Source: an archaeon (GTDB lineage Archaea > Nanobdellota > Nanobdellia > Woesearchaeales > GW2011-AR15). Taken from it: DNA of 64,000 nucleotides. A model generated the notes under the pieces. The model had not been told where the DNA came from. It searched no databases and worked only from the letters and a program-made list of their open reading frames with translations. A program made the translations under genes and the position numbers. Location: assembly GCA_018657065.1 (NCBI GenBank), contig JABHXU010000020.1, forward strand, positions 185,100 to 249,099, written 5' to 3'. Each line of letters opens with the position of its first letter. The first letter of the stretch is position 1. This document shows, piece after piece, positions 16,310 through 23,935 of this stretch.

Positions 16310-18274
16310 ATGAAGAGATCACAGATATCCCTTTTTATAGTGATGGGGCTCATACTTGTTATTATTGTAGGTTTTTTTCTAGTTTCTTTATCCAGTAAAA
16401 GTAAAGCTGAAATTAGATCTACACAAGATTCTGCTTTAACTCAAACAACTATGAAAGCAGATTTTGAAACAATGATTTATTCTTGTGTTGAATATGCTGT
16501 TCAAGATTCTATTCCATTAACAGGTATTAGAGAACAAACAAAAAATGAATTAGAAGAATTAATTGTTTCCAAAATTATTACTTGCACAACTCCAATTTTA
16601 AGTGAAATGCAAAAACAAAATTATGAAATAAAAAAGGGTAGAGTTGAAGTTATCGCAACAATAAATCCTGAAACAATTATTATTAATGTTGACTATCCTT
16701 TAGATGTTCAAAAAGAATTACAAAAAATTGAACTCAAAGAATTTGAATATAGTTTTGACCGAGCTTCTAAAACAAATATTCCGAGTGGTATTACACAAAG
16801 TGAAATTAGAATAATTTCGCCAGACGGAAAAGCTGAACTTAAAATTAGTGAGAACACAATTATTACAGATAGTAATGGAAATCCAATTGAAACTATAGGA
16901 ACAAAAGTTTTAGACCATCATTTTGATGGACTTAATAATGGAATAATTATTGGAGAATTAGTATATGATAATTTTCCTGATGGCGCACAGTTTTCTAAAC
17001 CAATTGAAATGACAATTGAATTTGATAATGCAGATATTCCAGAAGGTTATACAAAAGAAAATTTAAGAATTGCATACTGGGATGAAGAAGACGGAATTTG
17101 GTACGCTCCTCCAACGAGTATTGAAAATAATATGGCAACTGCTAATATTACACACTTTTCTAAATATGCTATTTCAGTAAATAAACACATGTTAATGCAA
17201 ACTGTGATTTTTGAACAAAGATTTAAACCTACATCTGGTGGACCTCCTGCAGGTAAACGAGGTGTTTGGGCTATTGAAGGTGAAGATGGAACTCAACTAG
17301 GAACTACAACACTTCATGACCATTTTTATAAAACAGGATATGGTGACAAAACAAGAGAATTACTTGCAAAAATTGAAACTAATACTATGACTCAAGAAGA
17401 ATTAGATACTTATCCTGATGTTGTTGAATTAAATGATTTTTTTTCCTATGGTGAAGGTATTGATGCTTTAATGAATCAGTATGGTACTGATTTTGTTGAT
17501 TATAAAAAAGAATTTGAAAAAATAAATTTTATTTCAACTCCAAATCTTTATTTTGGATATTTCTTAGATCCGAGCAATGCAAAAGACAATGAATTTATTG
17601 ATGGAGAAGTTTATGATTCAAGAAATTTAGGTGGATATAATTATGGTTTAGATTCGAAGGGATATCCTTATGTTGAACTAGAAGAAGGAGCAGAATTTGG
17701 TTGGCATAATCTACTCAGTGCTGGTGGAATGTTAAGACCTGGTGAAGGTGAAGAAGCATTTGATTTTGTAGTTTTCAAAGGAAACGGAGACGCTGTATTT
17801 TCAATTCTAGGAATGGAAGTAGGAAAAAAACCATGGGCATTAACTTATGTATATCCAATGAAAGACACTGTTAGTGATGAACTTGGATTTAAACACTATA
17901 TTAAAAATTTTGATGGAACATATTCCTTTTATTGCGAATTTGCAGATGAAGATAATTCTGAAAATGAAAACAAAGATGGAAAGTATAAAAAAGTAGAATT
18001 AAGTCCAACCACTCTACAATATTTACAAGATGATGGTTTTGATACAACACAATCATTTGCCGCATATGGAAGATATGGAGTGAACGCAATTAAAAGATAT
18101 GAACATCCTCTTTCAAGAAATGAATTACATGTTCAATGCGAACGTTTCTTGTATATTTTTGGAAATGGAATAGCTTATACTAATTTTCCTAACGATAATA
18201 TGTATGAAGGCAGTGATATTAACATTCCTTTAGAAATATTTGGTGCTGCTATATTAAGGCAACCTTGGAATTGA
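16310..18274 (+). CDS. Pilin-like surface protein, tandem paralogue
   Basis: The ATG at 16310 is chosen because it gives MKRSQISLFIVMGLILVIIV, matching the N-terminal signal of the previous gene; an in-frame TTG at 16295 is less likely. The protein has 654 residues, one N-terminal hydrophobic helix and a long extracellular part. It shares blocks VLDHHFDGLNNG, YTKENLRIAYWDEEDG, GEGIDALMNQYGTDFVDYK and GWHNLLSAGG with its neighbour, so the two arose by tandem duplication and then diverged, mainly in the C-terminal half. No catalytic motif is seen. Confidence 0.8.
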   Translation: MKRSQISLFIVMGLILVIIVGFFLVSLSSKSKAEIRSTQDSALTQTTMKADFETMIYSCVEYAVQDSIPLTGIREQTKNELEELIVSKIITCTTPILSEMQKQNYEIKKGRVEVIATINPETIIINVDYPLDVQKELQKIELKEFEYSFDRASKTNIPSGITQSEIRIISPDGKAELKISENTIITDSNGNPIETIGTKVLDHHFDGLNNGIIIGELVYDNFPDGAQFSKPIEMTIEFDNADIPEGYTKENLRIAYWDEEDGIWYAPPTSIENNMATANITHFSKYAISVNKHMLMQTVIFEQRFKPTSGGPPAGKRGVWAIEGEDGTQLGTTTLHDHFYKTGYGDKTRELLAKIETNTMTQEELDTYPDVVELNDFFSYGEGIDALMNQYGTDFVDYKKEFEKINFISTPNLYFGYFLDPSNAKDNEFIDGEVYDSRNLGGYNYGLDSKGYPYVELEEGAEFGWHNLLSAGGMLRPGEGEEAFDFVVFKGNGDAVFSILGMEVGKKPWALTYVYPMKDTVSDELGFKHYIKNFDGTYSFYCEFADEDNSENENKDGKYKKVELSPTTLQYLQDDGFDTTQSFAAYGRYGVNAIKRYEHPLSRNELHVQCERFLYIFGNGIAYTNFPNDNMYEGSDINIPLEIFGAAILRQPWN

Positions 18275-18384
18275 TTAATTCTAATATATCTTGTATATAT
18301 TTTGTATATTTTATGATAATAAAAATTAAATATATTGATGATTTTCATTATAAATGGTAGAATACTATTCACCATATTATCGTA

Positions 18385-18645
18385 ATGTCAGAAAAAGAGT
18401 ATTGGAGAGATTACTCGTATGTAATGCGAGGTAAGCAAAGAAAAAAAGTTCTATTAATTTTAGATGGACCTGCATTAGTTAGTGAAATAAAAGGCAAAAC
18501 AAATTTAAGTCTTGCAGAAACAAGTAGAGTATTAAGAGGATTAGTTGAACAAGGATTAGCAGAATGTAAAAATCCTGAAGATCATCTGGGCAGAGTATAT
18601 GGCCTAACAGATAAAGGATATAATCTCCAAAAAAAGATAAAATAA
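18385..18645 (+). CDS. Winged-helix DNA-binding regulator
   Basis: An 86-residue single-domain protein. GPALVSEIKGKTNLSLAETSRVLRGLVEQGL forms a helix-turn-helix with the recognition helix near residues 44-58, followed by a wing (HLGRVYGLTDKG) and a short basic tail. This is the MarR/ArsR-like layout without a sensor domain. It sits immediately downstream of the two pilin-like genes on the same strand, with its own AT-rich promoter region, and could regulate them (inference). Confidence 0.8.
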   Translation: MSEKEYWRDYSYVMRGKQRKKVLLILDGPALVSEIKGKTNLSLAETSRVLRGLVEQGLAECKNPEDHLGRVYGLTDKGYNLQKKIK

Positions 18646-18729
18646 TTGTTTGTTCTTTGATAAATATTTCTTAAAAAATTTTGACAGGTAGTTTAATTAT
18701 TTAAAAAATCTAAATCAAAAATAAAAATA

Positions 18730-18854
18730 AGCGAGGGGAGAGACTCGAACTCTCGATGGTCGGGATCAACTTAATTTAGTGATATCATCGCACAATTGTG
18801 CTCATCATCCCAATCATTTGCAGCCGACTGCCTTAGCCGCTTGGCGACCCCCGC
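18730..18854 (-). tRNA. tRNA-Cys(GCA) with 53-nt intron
   Basis: Acceptor GCGGGGG/CCCTCGC with U73, D-stem GCC/GGC, anticodon stem GTCGG/CCGAC, T-arm GAGAG-TTCGAGT-CTCTC. The loop CTGCAA...C gives anticodon GCA. About 53 nt are inserted after position 37. The insert contains the self-complementary GCACAATTGTGC flanked on both sides by GATGA, a tandem G-A arrangement resembling a kink-turn, and a box-C-like ATGATGA, but no clear box D. Confidence 0.92.
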
Positions 18855-18895
18855 AGGAATCATTAATCATGTGAAAATTGACATATTTATAAAAC

Positions 18896-20821
18896 TTATT
18901 CAAATTCTGCTCTTAATTTCTTAATTCTCTCTCGTAGAAGTATTGCTCTTTCAAATTCAAGCCTATCTGCTGCTTCATTCATTTCTATTTCAAGTTGAGT
19001 TACAACTCTAGGCATATCTTTTTTAGGAATATGTTTAATATCAGAAATTTCTACTTCTTGTTCTTTAACAGGTTTAATTATTGTTTTAGGAGTAATATTA
19101 TGTTTTTGATTATATTTAACTTGAATCTCCCTTCTTCTACTTGTTTCTTTCAATGCTTGTTTTATTGATTTAGTCATATTATCAGCATATAATACTACTT
19201 TAGATTCAACATTTCTAGCAGCTCTTCCTATAATTTGAATTAAAGATCTAGCGTCTCTAAGAAAACCTTCTTTATCTGCATCTAATATTCCTATAAACCC
19301 AATTTCAGGGATATCTAGACCCTCTCTTAATAGATTAATACCAACTAAAACATCAAATTTACCTAAACGTAACTGTCTAATTATCTCAGTTCTTTCTAAA
19401 GTATCAATATCTGAATGTAAATATCTAGTTTTAATTTTATTTTCAGCAAAATAATCTGTTAATTCTTCTGCTAATTTTTTTGTAAGAGTTGTAACCAAAA
19501 CTCTATGTCCTTTTTTTACTGTTGATTTAATTTCACTAATTAAATTAGGAATTTGATCCTTGATAGGTCTAATTTCTACTAATGGATCTATTAAACCAGT
19601 TGGCCTAATTATTTGTTCAACTATTTGATTGGATTTATTTAATTCATAATCTGCTGGTGTAGCTGAAACAAAAACAACATTTTCAAAAAAAGTTTCAAAT
19701 TCATTGAATTTTAAAGGTCTATTATCAAATGCACAAGGAAGTCTAAATCCATAATCAACTAAATTTTTTTTTCTAGCGAAGTCTCCTTTGTACATCCCAT
19801 GTGATTGAGGAATTGATTGATGAGATTCATCAATAAAAAACAAAAAGTCTTTAGGAAAATAATCTAAAAGTGTATAAGGCTTCTCTCCTTTTTTTCTTCT
19901 ATCAAAATGTCTTGAATAGTTTTCTATGCCTTTACAATATCCTGTTTCTTGAAGCATTTCAATGTCATATAATGTTCTTTGTTTTAATCTATGAGCTTCA
20001 ATCATATCTAGTTTAGGAAGTGTTTCCTTAAGTTCTTTTTTTATATCATTTATTGCTAATTCAATTTGTTCTTTAGGAATAACATATTGTTTAGCAGGCA
20101 TTATTGGAAAAAATTTGTATTCTTTAATTTTTTTTCCAGATGTTTTTTCAATTTCAGTAATTTTATCTATAACATCACCAAATAATTCAATTCGAATTAT
20201 ATCATTATAATATCCTGGAACCAAATCAATAGTATTTCCCTTAACTCTAAATCTTCCTGAAAGTAGTTCAGTATCATTTCTTTCATATTGCATATCAATT
20301 AATTTTAACATTAATTCTTTTCTTGTAATTTTTTGTCCTATTTCTAAATCTGCAGCCAATTTTTCATAATTATCTGGATCTGTTAAACCATATATGCAAG
20401 AAATTGAAGCAATGACAATTGTATCAGGTCTTCGAAGTAAAGAAACAGTAGCACTGAGTCTCATTTGTTCAATCTTTGTATTAATTGAAGAATCTTTTTC
20501 AATATACTGATCTTTTTGAGGTATATACGATTCAGGTTGATAATAATCATAAAATGAAACAAAATATTCTACTCTATTGTTAGGAAAAAATTCTTTAAAC
20601 TCTGTATATAATTGAGCAGCAAGTGTTTTATTATGAGCTAAAACTAATGTAGGTTTATTTACTTTAGAAATAACATTAGCCATAGTAAATGTTTTTCCTG
20701 ATCCAGTTACACCTAGAAGTGTTTGAAACTTGTTTTTATTTTTTATACCTTCAACTAGTTTTTTAATAGCAACTGGTTGGTCACCTGTTGGTTTAAATTC
20801 TGAGTGTAAGTCGAATTTCAT
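18896..20821 (-). CDS. uvrB: UvrB, nucleotide excision repair helicase subunit
   Basis: The 641-residue protein is nearly full length. Walker A LLGVTGSGKTFT is near residue 37, the damage-verification beta-hairpin YYQPESYIPQKDQYIEKD near 92, the DEAH-like FFIDESHQSIPQ near 332, motif V/VI LLREGLDIPEIGFIG and QIIGRAARN in the second RecA domain, and a UVR coiled coil at the C-terminus (LEIEMNEAADRLEFERAI). It is loaded by UvrA on damaged DNA and recruits UvrC. It is transcribed alone, 1.5 kb from the uvrA-uvrC pair. The system is of bacterial origin and was probably acquired by transfer. Confidence 0.97.
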   Translation of the reverse strand: MKFDLHSEFKPTGDQPVAIKKLVEGIKNKNKFQTLLGVTGSGKTFTMANVISKVNKPTLVLAHNKTLAAQLYTEFKEFFPNNRVEYFVSFYDYYQPESYIPQKDQYIEKDSSINTKIEQMRLSATVSLLRRPDTIVIASISCIYGLTDPDNYEKLAADLEIGQKITRKELMLKLIDMQYERNDTELLSGRFRVKGNTIDLVPGYYNDIIRIELFGDVIDKITEIEKTSGKKIKEYKFFPIMPAKQYVIPKEQIELAINDIKKELKETLPKLDMIEAHRLKQRTLYDIEMLQETGYCKGIENYSRHFDRRKKGEKPYTLLDYFPKDFLFFIDESHQSIPQSHGMYKGDFARKKNLVDYGFRLPCAFDNRPLKFNEFETFFENVVFVSATPADYELNKSNQIVEQIIRPTGLIDPLVEIRPIKDQIPNLISEIKSTVKKGHRVLVTTLTKKLAEELTDYFAENKIKTRYLHSDIDTLERTEIIRQLRLGKFDVLVGINLLREGLDIPEIGFIGILDADKEGFLRDARSLIQIIGRAARNVESKVVLYADNMTKSIKQALKETSRRREIQVKYNQKHNITPKTIIKPVKEQEVEISDIKHIPKKDMPRVVTQLEIEMNEAADRLEFERAILLRERIKKLRAEFE

Positions 20822-20884
20822 TGTTCCTAAAGAATGTTAATTAGATTATAAATTTGGTGTTAAAAAAGATTCAAAAATATTTAG

Positions 20885-21064
20885 TCAATATATTCTTGAT
20901 TTTTTTTCATTATTTTCTCTTTTTATAGTAGATCTCTTTAATGATCGTTTGAATTTTGTTCCAGCTGTTACATCTATAAGCTCAAGAACAGACACAAACA
21001 ATCCTTTCTCTTCAGTTTTAGGGCTTAAATCTCTTCTCCCACAAAATGAATTTAATTCTAGCAT
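20885..21064 (-). CDS. Small basic hypothetical protein with strong ribosome-binding site
   Basis: 59 residues from ATG 21064 (MLELNSFCGRRDLSPKTEEK). GAGGTG followed by six bases precedes this ATG, one of the clearest Shine-Dalgarno sites in the window, which fixes the start over an upstream in-frame one. The C-terminal half is very basic (KFKRSLKRSTIKRENNEKK). There is one cysteine and no membrane segment. It is followed 64 bp later by uvrB on the same strand. Nucleic-acid binding is possible but only from charge. Confidence 0.6.
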   Translation of the reverse strand: MLELNSFCGRRDLSPKTEEKGLFVSVLELIDVTAGTKFKRSLKRSTIKRENNEKKSRIY

Positions 21065-21199
21065 TTTAATCACCTCATTGATTATGCAATTTTTTCTATA
21101 AATACTTCAATTTTTAATATTCAGTTATTCAGCCTAGAATAAGAAATTCCACGATAATGGATGTTTCATATGATTTTTTAATAATTGAATAAATAAGTA

Positions 21200-21274
21200 A
21201 TCCCAACTTGAAGTACAAAAAACAAATCTGCTAGGCAAAAATAATTTAGTATACTTCTTAATTTATGTTGGGAT
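21200..21274. repeat. Interrupted inverted repeat
   Basis: ATCCCAAC (21200-21207) pairs with GTTGGGAT (21267-21274), and inside it GAAGTA (21210-21215) pairs with TACTTC (21252-21257). The ends would bring together a 75-bp stem-loop, the size of a small regulatory RNA or a miniature element. Confidence 0.5.
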
Positions 21275-21319
21275 GTTTTTTCCACTAAATAGGTGTTTTA
21301 TAATTGTATTCCTATTTTT

Positions 21320-21366
21320 TACTATAATATAATTGATACTTATAACTATATAAGTGTGTTATAGTA
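21320..21366. repeat. Nested inverted repeats
   Basis: TACTATAA (21320-21327) pairs with TTATAGTA (21359-21366). Within the loop, ACTTATA (21338-21344) pairs with TATAAGT (21349-21355) around a 4-base loop. This could be a protein-binding operator or a structured transcript end. Confidence 0.5.
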
Positions 21367-21561
21367 AATTAGAATATCTAATTCAAAAAAACTTGTAGAA
21401 TACGCAAATATCCTCTAAAATGACTTATCCGTATCATTCATTGATTATTTTAATTTTATTTATGTGTAATCCATGACCATTATCTCATAAAGTATTTTAA
21501 ACATCTATGAATAATAAACAAACAAAAATAAACCTACTTAGCTATTAACCACGCTGAACTC

Positions 21562-22101
21562 TCATTCCAATTCTCTTTTTAGAATTTTATGTGCTTTATT
21601 TATTTCTTTAAATTTTTCAACATTTCCATTAGGCATATCTGGATGCAAATCTTTAGACATTCGTTTATATTTTTTATTTATAACATTTAAATCCTTTGTG
21701 TCATGTTCAACACCTAAAGTTTCTCTAGCTTGTTTTCTTTCTTCTTCAACATTTCCTTCTTCTTTAAAATCATTTATAAAATCTTCAAACTCTTTTTTCC
21801 CTTCAATTAAATCATTTATTTCAAGCTCAATTACCTTTGAAACAACAAATAAATTTTCAACATACTTTTTACAATTTCCATAACTAAAATGTAAGTGAAA
21901 TCCTTCAATATACCATGATACACTTGCTGGAAGATTTTTTATTGCAACAGATTCAAGCTCTAACTCAACATCATCTTCAGTTAATTCTAGAATTCTTAAA
22001 CTACTAAGAATATTATTTTTATATTTTAGAGCTCGCCTGCTATATGAATCTTTAATAACTGGAATATTAATGTCATGTCCTTTTATTCTAGTTTTTACCA
22101 T
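21562..22101 (-). CDS. Protein with C-terminal J domain
   Basis: The ATG at 22101 (MVKTRIKGHDINIPVI) is chosen over an upstream in-frame TTG at 22128. The 179-residue protein has an unknown N-terminal region with a GFHLHFSYGNCKKY segment and a J domain in the last 60 residues: ARETLGVEHD, the HPD motif in KDLHPDMPNG, and EKFKEINKAHKIL. J domains stimulate Hsp70 (DnaK) ATPase. A C-terminal J domain without Gly/Phe or zinc regions indicates a specialised co-chaperone rather than a general DnaJ. Its TATA box lies about 45 bp upstream of the ATG. Confidence 0.82.
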   Translation of the reverse strand: MVKTRIKGHDINIPVIKDSYSRRALKYKNNILSSLRILELTEDDVELELESVAIKNLPASVSWYIEGFHLHFSYGNCKKYVENLFVVSKVIELEINDLIEGKKEFEDFINDFKEEGNVEEERKQARETLGVEHDTKDLNVINKKYKRMSKDLHPDMPNGNVEKFKEINKAHKILKRELE

Positions 22102-22230
22102 TTTTTGTTTTCGACTCTTATATTTCAAAGATTAAACAATTTGGTTTAGTTAAACATATATAAAATTATGGAGAAAATTTTCCTATAGGATTTGAAACAT
22201 TTATATATTTTAGTTACCGATATTTATTCA

Positions 22231-22401
22231 ATGAAAAATAATTATTTAATTCCTGGAGTAATATTAATTGGAGTACTTGTTCTCTTCTTTTTTCCTGAAC
22301 CAGAAAATAATTTTTTAGCTTATATTGGTACTGCTCTATGTTTTATAATATTAACAATACTATTAATAATTAAACAAAAGAAAAAAATTAACTTGACTTA
22401 A
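22231..22401 (+). CDS. Small two-helix membrane protein
   Basis: 56 residues from ATG 22231 (MKNNYLIPGVILIGVLVLFFFP), with two hydrophobic segments (7-22 and 31-48) joined by a short acidic loop and ending in a lysine-rich tail KQKKKINLT. An upstream in-frame TTG at 22192 is less likely because a TATA-like TATATTTTAG lies in that stretch. It converges on uvrC, overlapping its end by 14 bases. Function unknown. Confidence 0.6.
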   Translation: MKNNYLIPGVILIGVLVLFFFPEPENNFLAYIGTALCFIILTILLIIKQKKKINLT

Positions 22402-23935
22402 TCTCCTTTTTCCTTAACAATTTATTATATTTTATAGCAAACCTATGTGCTTCATCTCTTATTTGTCTAATAAATAACAACCCTTTATTTTTAGGTTTAA
22501 GTATTAGTGGGTAAGAAAGTCCAGGCGCAAATATTTCTTCTTCTCTTTTAGCAACTGAAATTATCGGAATACTTATTTCAAGTTTTTTTAATGATTTAAT
22601 TGCAGCACTTAATTGACCTTTTCCTCCATCAATGATAATTAAATCAGGAAATTGTTTATTTTCTTCTTTAAGTCTTTTATACCTTCTTACAACTACTTCA
22701 GATATTCCTGCAAAATCATCATTACCAATATATGACTTAATTTTAAATCTTCTATAATTAGATTTATCTGGTTGTCCATTTCTAAATTGAACCATTGATC
22801 CAGTTGTTTGTTTTCCACCAAGATGAGAAATATCAAAACATTCAATTACACTAGGCATGAATTTTAAATCTAAAGATTTTTTTAATTCTTCTACTTTTTT
22901 TATATCTCCAAAAAATGTTAATTCAATATTTTTCTTAACTAACTTTAACAAAGTATTTTTCTCACCAATTTTAGGAATAGTAATTTTTACTTTTGTTTTT
23001 CTTTTTTGTTCTAAGTAATTATGAATTACTGGATCTAATTTATTTCTTAAAATTAATTCTTTAGGAATTTTATGATCATCATAATATTGTGTTATAAAAC
23101 TGTCAAAGAAATTTTCATAATAATCAAAAACAAATTCTTCTTTATTTACTAATGTTCCTTTGTAAATTTTAAATAACATTAAATAGACTTTTTGATCCTT
23201 AATTATATAGTCAATTATATCTTCATTATATTTTTTAATACGCTGAACACTTTGTTTTTCTTTAAGATATTCTAGAGCAGAAATTTGATTTCTTATTTCA
23301 ATTCCTTTCTCAAAGTTTTGGTTTTTTGAATGAATTTTCATATCATGTTTTAACTGATTAATTAATTCAGAAGTTTTACCTTTTAGAACCATTCTAACTT
23401 TATTTATTTGAGAATCATATTCAACTTTTGAAATATTATTGATACAAGGAGCATCACATAAATTAATATGAAATTTTAAACATGCTTTTTTAGGTAGTTT
23501 TTTGCAAGTTCTAATTTTAAAAGTTTTAATTAATAATTCTCTTACATATTTTCTATCATAACCTGATGTAAAAGGGCCAAATAATTCTCCATTAGATTTA
23601 GTTCTTGTTAAAAGTAATCTAGGAAATTCTTCTTTAGTTATTTCTAGATATGCATAACGTTTTGAATCTTTAAGATCAATATTGTATTTAGGCTTATATT
23701 GTTTGATTAATGTGTTTTCTAAGAGTAATGCTTCAACTTCAGTATTAGTTGAAATAAAATCTATATGAACAATATTTTCTACTAAAACTTGTGTTTTAGA
23801 ATCAGAATGAGTTTTTGTAAAATAACTTGTTACTCTTTTTTTTATATTTTTAGCTTTACCAATGTAAATAACTTTTTTATTAGAATTTCTAAATATATAG
23901 CAACCTGGATTTGTTGGTAAATTTTTATTTATCAT
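22388..23935 (-). CDS. uvrC: UvrC, excinuclease subunit without C-terminal HhH
   Basis: 515 residues. The GIY-YIG domain is at the start (PGCYIFRN...VIYIGKAKNIKKR), followed by a cysteine-containing region (CKKLPKKACLKFHINLCDAPC), the UVR segment (MKIHSKNQNFEKGIEIRNQI near 207) and the RNase H-like nuclease (ECFDISHLGG, IIDGGKGQL). It ends just after RDEAHRFAIKYNKLLRKKE, where usual UvrC of about 600 residues continues with a tandem helix-hairpin-helix domain. Both nuclease centres are kept. The ATG directly abuts the uvrA stop, so the two are one operon. Confidence 0.95.
   Translation of the reverse strand: MINKNLPTNPGCYIFRNSNKKVIYIGKAKNIKKRVTSYFTKTHSDSKTQVLVENIVHIDFISTNTEVEALLLENTLIKQYKPKYNIDLKDSKRYAYLEITKEEFPRLLLTRTKSNGELFGPFTSGYDRKYVRELLIKTFKIRTCKKLPKKACLKFHINLCDAPCINNISKVEYDSQINKVRMVLKGKTSELINQLKHDMKIHSKNQNFEKGIEIRNQISALEYLKEKQSVQRIKKYNEDIIDYIIKDQKVYLMLFKIYKGTLVNKEEFVFDYYENFFDSFITQYYDDHKIPKELILRNKLDPVIHNYLEQKRKTKVKITIPKIGEKNTLLKLVKKNIELTFFGDIKKVEELKKSLDLKFMPSVIECFDISHLGGKQTTGSMVQFRNGQPDKSNYRRFKIKSYIGNDDFAGISEVVVRRYKRLKEENKQFPDLIIIDGGKGQLSAAIKSLKKLEISIPIISVAKREEEIFAPGLSYPLILKPKNKGLLFIRQIRDEAHRFAIKYNKLLRKKEIKSS

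Larger units (their letters stand above)
21074..21561. other. Gene-poor stretch with nested inverted repeats
   Basis: About 490 bp with no reading frame worth calling and very high AT. Besides the promoter and Shine-Dalgarno site of the small gene on the left, it holds two blocks of inverted repeats (listed separately) and the pair AAATAGG (21287-21293) with CCTATTT (21311-21317). No tRNA, CRISPR repeat or transposase remnant is visible. Confidence 0.55.
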
